Shown here: positions 55,177-63,936 of the stretch, piece after piece
Layout: each line of letters begins with the position of its first letter
Numbering within the stretch: the stretch's first letter is position 1
Source: Rhodanobacteraceae bacterium
Lineage (GTDB): Bacteria; Pseudomonadota; Gammaproteobacteria; Xanthomonadales; Rhodanobacteraceae
Reading direction: 5' to 3'
Length of the DNA: 64,000 bases
Assembly: GCA_009996615.1 (NCBI GenBank)
Contig: JAACZU010000016.1
Location: 32,008-96,007, forward strand
Notes under the pieces: generated by a model
Told to the model about the DNA's origin: nothing
The model's input: only the letters and a program-made list of their open reading frames with translations
Database searches by the model: none
Position numbers and translations under genes: made by a program

Positions 55177-55338
55177 GTGTGATGACCGAACGAATCGCGG
55201 CGGCCGTGGCGGACCCCGGCGGGAGCGCATCGCGCCGGAGCGGATCGGCTAAGCTAGCCCGGTGCCGTGCCGACCGTGTTGCGTCGCCGCGAATTGTGCG
55301 GGCGCGCCCCGTTGATATCAAGCAAGACAAGGCTTTGC

Positions 55339-57090
55339 ATGCACCTTTCCGATGCCCTTCGTGCCTTCCGTCCGCGTCGCTCCGCGGCCCGCCTGGCGGC
55401 GCTCGCGGTCGTGGCCGGCACGCTGCTCGGCGCCTGCGCCAACGTGCCGCAGAAGGTGCCGCCGGCGCCGCGGGCACCGGTGTCGGCGAGTCCGGTCGCA
55501 CCCGAGGAGGACCTGCTGCTGAAGCTGCTCGGCGCGCAGTTCGCGCTGCAGGCCAACGACCTCGTCGGCGGCGCCGAGCAGTTCACCGCGGCGGCCGAGC
55601 TGTCGGCCGATCCGGCCGTCGCCGAGGAGGCGACGCGGCTGGCGCTGTCGGTGCGCAACTGGCCGCTGGCGCGGCGCGCGCTGGCGCGCTGGCAGCAGCT
55701 CGCGCCGCAGGATGCGGGCATCGTGCAGGCGCGCGCGTGGATCGCGCTCGCCGAAGGACACCTCGATGTGGCCGCGGCCGATCTCGACGCGCTCGCCGCT
55801 CGCGGCGACGAGCAGGCCTGGCGCCTGGTCGCGCAGGTGCTGCTCAGCGCCGAGGACAAGGACGCCGCGACGCGCCTGCTCGAGCGCCTGGCGACGCCGC
55901 AGCACTTGGGCGCGCGCGAGACCAACTGGATCGCGATCAGCCAGCTCGCGTTCAAGCTCGGCGCCAAGCCGCTGGCGCAGCGCCTGGCCGATGGCGCGGT
56001 GGAGCGGTTCCACGGCGAGGACGGCTACGTCTGGCGCGCGCGCCTTGCGCTCGACCGCGACGACAAGGCGGCCGCGCTCGCGATCTACGCCGAGGCGTTG
56101 CGGCGCACGCCCGATAGCGTGCGCCTGCGCAGCGGTTACGCGGCGCTGCTGGCCGACGGCGGCGACGCCGCCGGTGCCGCGCGCGTGCTCGCGCGCGGGC
56201 CGCAGGACGACGCCACGTATGCGGCGCGCGCCGCCTATGCCGCGCGTGTCGACGACAAGCCGGTCCTGGCCGGGCTGTATCGCGAGGTCGAGGCGGATGC
56301 GTCCGCGCGCAGTGGCAGGCGCCTGTACCTGCTCGGCCAACTCGCCGAGATGCTCGACAAGCGCGACGCCGCGCTGAGCTGGTATCGCGCGGTCGGTGAC
56401 GAGGACGAGCGCTGGTTCGACGCGCAGCTGCGCCAGGCGGTCGTGCTCGACCAGCTCGGCCGCACGAAGGAGGCGCTCGATTTCCTGCACCAGTTGCAGG
56501 CGCAGACCGCCGAGGACGCCGACCAGCTCGGCAACGTCTGGCTGCTCGAAGCGGAACTGCTGGTACGCAGGCAGCGTCCGAACGAGGCGCTGGCGGTCTA
56601 CACGCGCGCGCTCGAGAGCCTGCCCGACGATCCGCGCCTGCTCTATGCGCGTGCGCTGCTGGCGGTCGACCAGGGCGATCTGGGCGCCGGCGAGCGTGAC
56701 CTGCGCCGGCTGATCGAACTCAAGCCCGACAATGCCGACGCGCTCAATGCACTCGGTTACACGCTGGCCGACCAGAGCGGCCACGACGCGGCCCGCCAGC
56801 AGGAGGCGCTCGCGCTGATCGAGCGCGCGCTCAAACTCAAGCCGGACGAGCCGGCGATCCTGGACAGCCTCGGCTGGGTGCGCTACCGCATGGGCGACCT
56901 CGACGCGGCGTTGACCGCGTTGCGCGGCGCCTACGCCAGGCAGCCCGATCCGGACATCGCCGCGCACCTGGGCGAGGTGCTGTGGGTCAAGGGCGACCGC
57001 GACGAGGCGCGCCGGATCTGGGACGAGGGCCGGCGCAAGGACGCCGGCAACAAGACCCTGCTCGAAGCGATCAAGCGGTTGACCACATGA
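55339..57090 (+). CDS. TPR-repeat lipoprotein upstream of lolB
   Basis: The 583-residue protein has a lipoprotein signal with lipobox LLGAC (Cys near residue 33) and then about 14 helix-pair repeats of TPR type, e.g. DDPRLLYARALLAVDQGDLG and PDNADALNALGYTLADQSGH. The Cys is followed by Ala-Asn, so it is probably sent to the outer membrane. It overlaps lolB by four bases (ATGA). Such TPR proteins next to lolB are widespread in this order, and a role in lipoprotein or envelope handling is plausible but unproven. I used ATG 55339 because it starts the signal peptide. Confidence 0.88.
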   Translation: MHLSDALRAFRPRRSAARLAALAVVAGTLLGACANVPQKVPPAPRAPVSASPVAPEEDLLLKLLGAQFALQANDLVGGAEQFTAAAELSADPAVAEEATRLALSVRNWPLARRALARWQQLAPQDAGIVQARAWIALAEGHLDVAAADLDALAARGDEQAWRLVAQVLLSAEDKDAATRLLERLATPQHLGARETNWIAISQLAFKLGAKPLAQRLADGAVERFHGEDGYVWRARLALDRDDKAAALAIYAEALRRTPDSVRLRSGYAALLADGGDAAGAARVLARGPQDDATYAARAAYAARVDDKPVLAGLYREVEADASARSGRRLYLLGQLAEMLDKRDAALSWYRAVGDEDERWFDAQLRQAVVLDQLGRTKEALDFLHQLQAQTAEDADQLGNVWLLEAELLVRRQRPNEALAVYTRALESLPDDPRLLYARALLAVDQGDLGAGERDLRRLIELKPDNADALNALGYTLADQSGHDAARQQEALALIERALKLKPDEPAILDSLGWVRYRMGDLDAALTALRGAYARQPDPDIAAHLGEVLWVKGDRDEARRIWDEGRRKDAGNKTLLEAIKRLTT

Positions 57091-57695
57091 GGCGGGCGGG
57101 GAGGGTGGCCGCGCTCGGCGCGTGCATGCTGGCGCTCGGCGCGTGCGCGACGCCGCGCGTGCGGCCGGTCGCGGCCGATGCCGCCTTGCTGGCGGCGCAG
57201 GCGGCGCGCGAACAGGCGTTGGCCGCGCACGCCACCTGGACGCTGCGCGGCCGCCTCGGCGTCAGCGATGCGCGCGACAGCGGCAGCGGTTCGCTCGAAT
57301 GGATCCAGGCCGGCGCGCGGTTCCGCTTCAGCGTGCACGCGCCGGTGACCGGCAAGACCTGGGTGCTGGCCGGCGACGCGCAGCATGCCGTGCTCGAGGG
57401 CCTGCGCGAGCGGCCGGTCGAGGGTGGCGACGCCGCCAGCCTGCTCGAGCGCGAGCTGGGCTGGCGCGTGCCGGTGGCCGAGCTGGCCGACTGGGCGCGC
57501 GGCCTGCGCGCCGCCGGCGCCGCGCGCATCACGTTCCGCGCCGACGGCCTGCCGGCCGCGATCGAGCAGGACGGCTGGACCGTCGAGTACCTGGACTGGG
57601 ACGAAAGCCGCGATCCGCCGCTGCCGAGCAAGGTGTTCGCCAGCAAGGGCGACTACAAGGTGCGCCTGGCGATCCGCGAGTGGGCGCTGCAATGA
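57087..57695 (+). CDS. lolB: Outer-membrane lipoprotein receptor LolB
   Basis: LolB receives lipoproteins from LolA and inserts them into the outer membrane. The 202-residue protein has a lipobox (MLALGAC), then HATWTLRGRLGVSDARDSGS and GSLEWIQAGARFRFSVHAPV, the first strands of the LolB fold, and ends KLVLAI-like DYKVRLAIREWAL. ATG 57087 overlaps the previous stop and its own stop overlaps the ispE start, so the three genes are coupled. Confidence 0.93.
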   Translation: MRRAGRVAALGACMLALGACATPRVRPVAADAALLAAQAAREQALAAHATWTLRGRLGVSDARDSGSGSLEWIQAGARFRFSVHAPVTGKTWVLAGDAQHAVLEGLRERPVEGGDAASLLERELGWRVPVAELADWARGLRAAGAARITFRADGLPAAIEQDGWTVEYLDWDESRDPPLPSKVFASKGDYKVRLAIREWALQ

Positions 57696-58576
57696 GCGCG
57701 CCGGATTTCGACCGCGACGGCTGGAGCGACTGGCCGGCGCCGGCCAAGCTGAACCTGTTCCTGCACATCACCGGCCGCCGCGCCGACGGCTACCACCTGC
57801 TGCAGACCGTGTTCCAGCTGCTCGACTGGGGCGACCGCGTGCGCCTGCGCGCGCGCGCGGATGCGGCGATCGTGCGCCTCGACCCGCTGCCCGGCGTGGC
57901 GCCGGAGGCCGACCTCGCCGTGCGCGCCGCGCACGCGCTGCGCGCCTCGACGGGCGTGCGGCGCGGCGTCGACATCGCGGTCGACAAGGCGATTCCGCTC
58001 GGCGGCGGCCTCGGCGGCGGCAGTTCCGACGCGGCCACGACGCTGGTTGCACTGGACGCGCTGTGGGATACCCGCCTGGGCGAGGACGCGCTGGCCGCGC
58101 TGGGCCTTTCGCTCGGTGCCGACGTGCCGGTGTTCGTGCGCGGCCACAGCGCTTGGGCCGAGGGCATCGGCGAGCGCCTGACCGCGCTCGAGCTGCCCGA
58201 GCGCTGGTACGTGGTGGTCGATCCGGGCGTGCACGTGCCGACCGCGGCGCTGTTCGCGGCCCCGGAATTGACACGCGATGCGCCGCATCTGACAATTCCG
58301 CGCTTCATTGCGGGCGCAGCCACGACCAACGTGTTCGAACCGGTCGTGCGCGCGCGGTTTGCGCAGGTCGCGCAGGCGCTGGACTGGTTGGGCGGCCACG
58401 CCCCGGCGCGGCTGAGCGGGTCCGGCGGCTGCGTGTTCGCGGCGGTCGGGTCGCGCGAAGCCGGACTGGCGATCGTGCGAGAATGCCCGCCCGGGCTGCG
58501 TGCCTACGTGGCGCGCGGCGTGGCCGAATCGCCGTTGCGCCAGCGGTTGCGCGACGTGGCGGCGGCATGGAACTGA
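57692..58576 (+). CDS. ispE: 4-diphosphocytidyl-2-C-methyl-D-erythritol kinase
   Basis: IspE phosphorylates the 2-hydroxyl of CDP-methylerythritol in the MEP pathway. The 294-residue protein has the GHMP kinase motifs: PAPAKLNLFLHITGRRADGY (substrate site), IPLGGGLGGGSSDAATTLVA (ATP loop) and the C-terminal ARLSGSGGCVFAAV. ATG 57692 overlaps the lolB stop (ATGA). Together with dxr it shows that this organism uses the MEP pathway. Confidence 0.96.
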   Translation: MSAPDFDRDGWSDWPAPAKLNLFLHITGRRADGYHLLQTVFQLLDWGDRVRLRARADAAIVRLDPLPGVAPEADLAVRAAHALRASTGVRRGVDIAVDKAIPLGGGLGGGSSDAATTLVALDALWDTRLGEDALAALGLSLGADVPVFVRGHSAWAEGIGERLTALELPERWYVVVDPGVHVPTAALFAAPELTRDAPHLTIPRFIAGAATTNVFEPVVRARFAQVAQALDWLGGHAPARLSGSGGCVFAAVGSREAGLAIVRECPPGLRAYVARGVAESPLRQRLRDVAAAWN

Positions 58577-58696
58577 TGGGCGCAGGAGGCGCCCTCGCGG
58601 CGCGCCAAGGCGCGCCGCGGACGCGGTGCCCGGGGGCGTTCCGGGATCGCGGCGTGAAGGGCGGGCGCGGATGCCCGGTCTTCGACACGAAATTGC

Positions 58697-58771
58697 TGGG
58701 GCGTCGCCAAGCGGTAAGGCACCGGGTTTTGATCCCGGCATTCGCAGGTTCGAATCCTGCCGCCCCAGCCA
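58697..58771 (+). tRNA. tRNA-Gln (TTG)
   Basis: The 75-base sequence starts TGGGGCG and ends CGCCCCAG plus CCA, a 7-base-pair acceptor stem. The anticodon arm is CCGGG-TTTTGAT-CCCGG with anticodon TTG, and the T arm is GCAGGTTCGAATCCTGC. The lolB-ispE-tRNA-Gln-prs order is conserved in related genomes. Confidence 0.97.
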
Positions 58772-58914
58772 GTCTCCGGCCCGGATGGGCGTCGGATTCA
58801 TGGTGTGTTTCTCCCCCTCCCGGACGCCAGGCCGGCTTTCCGGAGGGATAGTGAACCGCGGGTCTTCCGCAGGACTGACAACGTTGGCCGTCGAGTCGGC
58901 CTAACGGAGCGAGC

Positions 58915-59883
58915 GTGGACACCAACATGGGCACATCCGGCATTCTGGTCTTCACTGGCAATGCCAATCGTGGTCTCGCCGCTGCGATCTGCAGCGAGCT
59001 GAGCGTGCCGCTCGGCAAGGCGCTCGTCGGGCGGTTCAGCGACGGCGAGGTGCAGATCGAGATCGAGGAGAATGTCCGTCGCCAGGAGGTGTTCGTCGTG
59101 CAGCCGACCTGCGCGCCGACCGCGGACAACTTCATGGAGCTGCTGGCGCTGGTCGACGCGCTCAAGCGCGCCTCGGCCGCCAGCGTCACCGCCGTGATCC
59201 CGTACCTGGGCTATGCGCGCCAGGATCGTCGCCCGCGCTCGGCGCGCGTGCCGATCACGGCCAAGCTGGCCGCCGAGATGATCGGCGTGGTCGGCACCGA
59301 CCGCGTGCTGACGGTCGACCTGCATGCGGACCAGATCCAGGGCTTCTTCAACATCCCGCTCGACAACGTGTACGCCTCGCCGGTGCTGCTGGCCGACATC
59401 TGGCGCCACCATGCGAAGGACAACCTGATCGTCGTCTCGCCCGACGTCGGTGGCGTGGTGCGTGCGCGCGCGATCGCCAAGCGCCTGGACGACGCGGACC
59501 TGGCGATCATCGACAAGCGCCGTCCGCGTCCGAACGAGTCGACCGTGATGAACATCATCGGCGACGTCAAGGACAAGACCTGCGTGCTCGTCGACGACAT
59601 CGTCGACACCGCCGGCACGCTGTGCGCGGCCGCCGCGGCGCTGAAGAAGAACGGCGCGCGCAAGGTCGTGGCGTACTGCACGCATCCGGTGCTGTCGGGC
59701 GCGGCGATGCAGAACATCGGCGGCTCGATGCTCGACGAGCTGGTCGTGACCGACACGATTCCGCTGTCCGAGGCCGCCAGGGCCTGCGGCAAGATCCGCC
59801 AGCTGTCGGTCGCCGAACTGCTGGCCGAGACGATGCGCCGCATCGCGTTTGGCGAGTCGGTCAGCTCGTTGTACGTGGACTGA
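58915..59883 (+). CDS. prs: Ribose-phosphate pyrophosphokinase
   Basis: Prs makes PRPP from ribose 5-phosphate and ATP for nucleotide, His and Trp synthesis. The 322-residue protein has [38 protein letters not shown], the metal/ATP site [20 protein letters not shown] and the PRPP loop [17 protein letters not shown]. The GTG start at 58915 follows GGAGC with good spacing; ATG 58927 is an alternative four codons in. It follows tRNA-Gln. Confidence 0.96.
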   Translation: MDTNMGTSGILVFTGNANRGLAAAICSELSVPLGKALVGRFSDGEVQIEIEENVRRQEVFVVQPTCAPTADNFMELLALVDALKRASAASVTAVIPYLGYARQDRRPRSARVPITAKLAAEMIGVVGTDRVLTVDLHADQIQGFFNIPLDNVYASPVLLADIWRHHAKDNLIVVSPDVGGVVRARAIAKRLDDADLAIIDKRRPRPNESTVMNIIGDVKDKTCVLVDDIVDTAGTLCAAAAALKKNGARKVVAYCTHPVLSGAAMQNIGGSMLDELVVTDTIPLSEAARACGKIRQLSVAELLAETMRRIAFGESVSSLYVD

Positions 59884-59885
59884 GG

Positions 59886-59973
59886 CCGGGATTGGGGATT
59901 CGAGATTGGGGATTGGACAAGGCGCAGGGCTTGCGCTTTCGACGAATCCCGAATCTCCAATCCCGAATCCCGG
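59886..59973. repeat. Repeat D inverted pair between prs and rplY
   Basis: CCGGGATTGGGGATTCGAGA followed by TTGGGGATTGG pairs with GAATCCCGAATCTCCAATCC followed by CGAATCCCGG, with a 30-base loop. The G-rich arm begins a few bases after the prs stop. Confidence 0.85.
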
Positions 59974-59977
59974 CTTT

Positions 59978-60025
59978 ACCGCTCCCCTGGTCGCGGGGGA
60001 GTCACCTGCCGCCGCGAGGCGGCTT
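59978..60025 (+). promoter_or_regulatory. Leader hairpins of rplY
   Basis: CTCCCC/GGGGGAG and GCCGCC-GCGA-GGCGGC make two small stems just upstream of the rplY start. They could be a leader for autoregulation or a remnant terminator; no consensus motif is recognised. Confidence 0.3.
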
Positions 60026-60049
60026 CACTGCAAGAAAGGCAATACCAAC

Positions 60050-60721
60050 ATGGCAACGACTCACGAAATCAAGGTCGAAAAGCGCAACGACGAGGGCAAG
60101 GGTGCGAGCCGCCGCCTGCGTCGCGCGGGCTACGTGCCGGCGATCGTCTACGGTGGCGAGCTGGCCCCGGTCAGCATCCAGATCCAGCACAAGGACGTCT
60201 GGCACGCCAGCCAGAACGAGTGGTTCTACGCGTCGATCCTCGACCTCAGCCTCGACGGCGACGTGCAGAAGGTGCTGCTGCGTGACATGCAGCGCCATCC
60301 GTTCAAGCAGCTCGTGCTGCACCTGGACTTCCAGCGCATCGACGAGAACGCGCCGATCCGCCTGCGCGTGCCGCTGCACTTCCTGAACCAGGAAGTCTCG
60401 CCGGCCGGCAAGACCTCGGGCGTGGTGATCATGCACGAACTGACCGACCTGGAAGTCTCGTGCCTGCCGAAGAACCTGCCGGAGGCGATCGAGATCGACC
60501 TGTCCGGCCTGGACGTCGGCCAGAGCATCCACCTGTCCGACCTCAAGCTGCCGGAAGGCGTGGAAATCCCCGAGCTGCGCCTGGGCAAGGAGCACGACCA
60601 CGTCGTCGTCGTCGCCAAGACGATGCGCGAGGAAGCCGAGGTGGCTCCGGCGGCGGCCGAGGGCGAAGGCGCTGCGGCTGCTCCGGCGGCCAATGGCAAG
60701 CCGGCTGCCAAGAAGAAGTAA
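60050..60721 (+). CDS. rplY: 50S ribosomal protein L25 (general stress protein Ctc form)
   Basis: L25 binds 5S rRNA. The 223-residue protein is the longer Ctc/TL5 form with an N-terminal 5S-binding domain (TTHEIKVEKRNDEGKGASRR, LRRAGYVPAIVYGG) and a beta domain (about 100-190), and ends with an Ala-rich and Lys-rich tail (GKPAAKKK). E. coli L25 has only the first domain. ATG 60050 follows AAAGG; the track ORF extends upstream. Confidence 0.95.
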   Translation: MATTHEIKVEKRNDEGKGASRRLRRAGYVPAIVYGGELAPVSIQIQHKDVWHASQNEWFYASILDLSLDGDVQKVLLRDMQRHPFKQLVLHLDFQRIDENAPIRLRVPLHFLNQEVSPAGKTSGVVIMHELTDLEVSCLPKNLPEAIEIDLSGLDVGQSIHLSDLKLPEGVEIPELRLGKEHDHVVVVAKTMREEAEVAPAAAEGEGAAAAPAANGKPAAKKK

Positions 60722-60734
60722 TTGCCTGCTTCGC

Positions 60735-60762
60735 CGCCGCCTGCCGATGCCGGCAGGCGGCG
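60735..60762. terminator. Hairpin between rplY and pth
   Basis: GCCGCCTGCCG, loop ATGC, CGGCAGGCGGC is an 11-base-pair perfect stem 13 bases after the rplY stop. It lacks a T-run, so it may attenuate rather than fully stop transcription into pth. Confidence 0.5.
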
Positions 60763-60775
60763 TGCGGATCACGCG

Positions 60776-61363
60776 ATGGCGGCCCTGCGTCTCATCGTCG
60801 GCCTCGGCAATCCGGGCGCCGAACACCTGCGAACCCGGCACAACGCCGGCTTCTGGCTGGTCGACGCGCTCGCCCAGCGCGAGGCGGCGCGCTTCGGTGT
60901 GGAATCGAAGCTGCGCGGCGAAACCGCGAAGATCGCGCTTGATGGCCACGCACTGTGGCTGCTCAAGCCGACCACCTACATGAACGCCAGCGGCGCGTCG
61001 GTCGGCGCGGCGCTGCGCTACTGGAAGATCGAGCCGGAGGAGATGCTGGTCGTGCACGACGACCTGGATCTGCCGCCCGGCACGGCGCGCCTGAAGTTCG
61101 ACGGCGGCCACGGCGGCCAGAACGGCCTGCGCGACCTGATCGCGCACATCGGCCACGGCAAGTTCCATCGCCTGCGCCTGGGCATCGGCCATCCGGGCCA
61201 TCGCGACCGCGTCACCGGCTGGGTACTCGGCCGGCCGTCCATCGCCGACGAGAACGCGATCATCGACGCCATCGCGCGCGCGCTCGACGTGCTGCCGCTG
61301 GCCGTGGCGGGACGCTTCGAGGACGCGATGAAGCAGTTGCACACGACCGGGAATCGGGAATAG
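60776..61363 (+). CDS. pth: Peptidyl-tRNA hydrolase
   Basis: Pth frees peptides from peptidyl-tRNA that has dropped off ribosomes. The 195-residue protein has [20 protein letters not shown] with catalytic His, [20 protein letters not shown] and [20 protein letters not shown], and [23 protein letters not shown] 60776 matches the family start; the track ORF has an upstream TTG. Its last residues (TGNRE) and TAG stop are supplied by repeat D. Confidence 0.96.
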   Translation: MAALRLIVGLGNPGAEHLRTRHNAGFWLVDALAQREAARFGVESKLRGETAKIALDGHALWLLKPTTYMNASGASVGAALRYWKIEPEEMLVVHDDLDLPPGTARLKFDGGHGGQNGLRDLIAHIGHGKFHRLRLGIGHPGHRDRVTGWVLGRPSIADENAIIDAIARALDVLPLAVAGRFEDAMKQLHTTGNRE

Positions 61364-61432
61364 GGAATCGGGAATAGTCAAACCCCGCTTCCGCTCCTCC
61401 GATTCCCCATTCCCCATTCCCCATTCCCGGAT
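61348..61432. repeat. Repeat D inverted pair between pth and ychF
   Basis: Left arm CGGGAATCGGGAATAGGGAA then TCGGGAATAG has four GGG runs spaced by four bases, a classical G-quadruplex motif. Right arm CGATTCCCCATTCCCCATTC then CCCATTCCCGG is the C-rich partner. The pth stop is inside the left arm, and the ychF ATG follows the right arm. Confidence 0.88.
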
Positions 61433-61439
61433 TCAAGCC

Positions 61440-62531
61440 ATGGGCATCAAATGCGGCATCGTCGGCCTGCCGAACGTCGGCAAGTCGACCCTCTTCAACG
61501 CGCTGACCAAGGCTGGCATCGCGGCGGCGAACTTCCCGTTCTGCACGATCGATCCGAACGTCGGCGTGGTGCCGGTGCCGGACCTGCGCCTGAACGCGCT
61601 GGCCGAGATCGTCAAGCCGCAGAAGGTGATCCCGACGGCGGTGGAATTCGTCGACATCGCCGGCCTGGTGGCGGGCGCGTCCAAGGGCGAGGGCCTGGGC
61701 AACAAGTTCCTTGCGCACATCCGCGAGGTCGACGCGATCGCGCACGTGGTGCGCTGCTTCGAGCACGGCGACATCGTGCACGTGGCCGGCAAGGTCGATC
61801 CGGTCGCGGACATCGACACGATCGACACCGAGCTGGCGCTGGCCGATCTCGACTCGGTCGAGAAGGCGCTCAACCGCGTCGAGCGCGCGGCCAAGGCCAA
61901 TGACAAGGACGCCATCGCGCGCAGGCCAGTCCTGCAGAAGCTCGCCGCCGGACTCAACGAAGGCAGGACCGCGCGCAGCCTCGGCCTCGACGACGAGGAG
62001 AAGGCGCTGGTGCGCGACCTGTTCCTGCTCACGCTCAAGCCCTTGATGTACATCGCCAACGTGCGCGAGGACGGCTTCGAGAACAACCCGCACCTGGATG
62101 CCGTGCGCGCGCGCGCCGCCAGCGAAGGTGCCGAGGTCGTGCCGGTGTGCGCGGCGATCGAGGAAGAACTCTCGCAACTCGAGGACGCCGACCGCGACGA
62201 GTTCCTCAAGGACCTGGGGCTGGACGAGCCGGGCCTGAACCGCGTGACGCGCGCCGCCTACAAACTGCTCGACCTGCAGACCTATTTCACCGCCGGCGTG
62301 AAGGAGGTGCGGGCCTGGACGATCAAGCGCGGCTACACCGCGCCGCAGGCGGCCGGCGTGATCCACACCGACTTCGAACGCGGTTTCATCCGCGCCGAGA
62401 CGGTCAGCTACGACGACTTCATCCAGTACAAGGGCGAAGCCGGCGCGGCCGCTGCCGGCCGCCTGCGCAAGGAAGGCAAGGACTACGTCGTCAAGGATGG
62501 CGACGTGCTGCACTTCCTGTTCAACGTCTGA
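61440..62531 (+). CDS. ychF: Redox-sensitive ribosome-binding ATPase YchF
   Basis: YchF (Ola1) is an Obg-type P-loop NTPase that prefers ATP and binds ribosomes, acting as a brake on the oxidative stress response. The 363-residue protein has [40 protein letters not shown] (G3-type), and the C-terminal TGS domain with [20 protein letters not shown] and [20 protein letters not shown]. It follows pth as in E. coli. The start comes directly after repeat D with no clear Shine-Dalgarno. Confidence 0.96.
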   Translation: MGIKCGIVGLPNVGKSTLFNALTKAGIAAANFPFCTIDPNVGVVPVPDLRLNALAEIVKPQKVIPTAVEFVDIAGLVAGASKGEGLGNKFLAHIREVDAIAHVVRCFEHGDIVHVAGKVDPVADIDTIDTELALADLDSVEKALNRVERAAKANDKDAIARRPVLQKLAAGLNEGRTARSLGLDDEEKALVRDLFLLTLKPLMYIANVREDGFENNPHLDAVRARAASEGAEVVPVCAAIEEELSQLEDADRDEFLKDLGLDEPGLNRVTRAAYKLLDLQTYFTAGVKEVRAWTIKRGYTAPQAAGVIHTDFERGFIRAETVSYDDFIQYKGEAGAAAAGRLRKEGKDYVVKDGDVLHFLFNV

Positions 62532-62742
62532 GGCCGTTGCCGGGTCGGCCAGCGGCCGTCCCGGCACTCTGCGGCAGGCGGCGCTTCGTCGACCGGGGCG
62601 CCAACGGCGCTTTCGCTTCGGCGCTCGCGTCGAACCGCCCGCCGCGCCGCCACGATGGAGCCTGCGCGCCACTCCGTATTGTTGCGGCGACGTAGCCGTC
62701 CGCCGGACGAGCCGTCGCCGCATCGTTCGACGGAGGAACCTC

Positions 62743-63303
62743 ATGCGTAGCCTGCACGTGTTGTTTGCGTTGTGCCTTATCCCGGTCATGGCCCTGGCGG
62801 CCGATCCGGTCCCCGAGCCGTCCGTGGCGCCGGCCGACGTGCTGGCCATGGAGGAGGGCATCTGGGACGCGGTGATCGAATTTCCGCCGGCCAAGCCGGA
62901 TGCGGCGCCGGGGCGTGCGACCGGCGTGCAGACCAACACCTTCGTGACCGGCCGGCGCTGGATCAGGAACGACTTCGCGGTCGACGCCAAGTATGGCGGC
63001 CATGGCACCTGGGGCTACGACCCGGTCAAGGGCAAGTACGTCGGCATCTGGGTCGACAGCAACCAGGACTACATCCGCTTCGACGAGGGAACCTACGACA
63101 CGGCCACCCGGACGATGACCTGGTGGTCGGAGCTGCGCCAGCCGGCGCCGCATCCGCCGGCCAAGTACCGCATGCGGGAAGAGTTCCGCGGCGACACGCG
63201 GGTGCTGACGATGACCGCGATCGGTCCGAAGAGCGGCAAGGAGATCCCGCTCGGCACGATCACGTTCACGCGGCGGCCGGGTCGCGACCCGGCCGGCCTC
63301 TGA
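62743..63303 (+). CDS. Secreted DUF1579-like protein
   Basis: The 186-residue protein has a signal peptide (LHVLFALCLIPVMALAADP) and a single beta-rich domain with EEGIWDAVIEFPP, GRRWIRNDFAVDAKYGGHGT, GTWGYDPVKGKYVGIWVDSN and GTYDTATRTMTWWSELRQ, the layout of DUF1579 proteins. The molecular function is unknown. ATG 62743 follows GGAGG. The 211-base gap from ychF shows a GC-rich hairpin and no gene. Confidence 0.82.
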   Translation: MRSLHVLFALCLIPVMALAADPVPEPSVAPADVLAMEEGIWDAVIEFPPAKPDAAPGRATGVQTNTFVTGRRWIRNDFAVDAKYGGHGTWGYDPVKGKYVGIWVDSNQDYIRFDEGTYDTATRTMTWWSELRQPAPHPPAKYRMREEFRGDTRVLTMTAIGPKSGKEIPLGTITFTRRPGRDPAGL

Positions 63304-63399
63304 GCCTCCGCAGGGCACTTTCGCCTGCGGGGCTGAACCGGTTGGCCCGCGGCGGCGTGCCCCTCGGCGCGGCAATCGAAAATTCGATGCATCCAAGCC

Positions 63400-63428
63400 T
63401 TGACAGAAGCAGGTTCAGGCAAGAGAAT
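63400..63428 (+). promoter_or_regulatory. Promoter of tRNA-Tyr/Gly/Thr-tuf operon
   Basis: A perfect -35 (TTGACA, 63400-63405) is followed after 17 bases by GAGAAT (63423-63428) and then a GC-rich discriminator (GCGCGGC), a pattern typical of promoters under stringent control. Transcription would begin about 10 bases before the tRNA-Tyr gene. Confidence 0.75.
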
Positions 63429-63443
63429 GCGCGGCTCCTCGGC

Positions 63444-63529
63444 GGAGGGATACCCAAGCGGCCAACGGGGGCAGACTGTAAATCTGCTGGCTTACGCCTT
63501 CGGTGGTTCGAATCCACCTCCCTCCACCA
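63444..63529 (+). tRNA. tRNA-Tyr (GTA)
   Basis: The 86-base gene starts GGAGGGA and ends TCCCTCCA plus CCA. It has a long variable arm as in other bacterial tRNA-Tyr genes, anticodon GTA in GCAGACTGTAAATCTGC, and a T arm GGTGGTTCGAATCCACC. It is the first of three tRNA genes before tuf. Confidence 0.97.
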
Positions 63530-63596
63530 GTTTTGATGATGTTTTCACGGCGGATTTACCACCCGCCGGTGCGGTACCCAAGCAGGTCGTTCCGGC

Positions 63597-63670
<74 letters not shown>

Positions 63671-63768
63671 TTGATCGCTCCGCGAAGTTGGGTTGCTGCT
63701 CTTGGATGAAGAGTCCTGCAAGGAAGCAGGTCTGATCTTCGCCGTCAGGGAGGACGGCTGAAATACAC

Positions 63769-63844
63769 GCTCACGTAGCTCAGTCGGTAGAGCACCTCCT
63801 TGGTAAGGAGGAGGTCGATGGTTCGATTCCATTCGTGAGCACCA
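63769..63844 (+). tRNA. tRNA-Thr (GGT)
   Basis: The 76-base gene starts GCTCACG and ends CGTGAGCA plus CCA. Anticodon arm CTCCT-TGGTAAG-GAG has anticodon GGT, and the T arm is ATGGTTCGATTCCAT. It lies 92 bases before tuf. Confidence 0.97.
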
Positions 63845-63936
63845 TCCTTCGCGACGGTGCAGTCGTCGCAGGTCGGCTGGCTTTTTCCCGGCTCGTCTCC
63901 ACCTAGTTCGTTTCCATCTGATCGGGGTTTTTCGGC

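Noticed and set aside
55076-55501. 141-residue minus-strand ORF over the hemA start region
   Set aside because: It has Pro/Ala/Arg-rich composition and covers the divergent promoter and the TPR lipoprotein signal peptide; there is no independent support.
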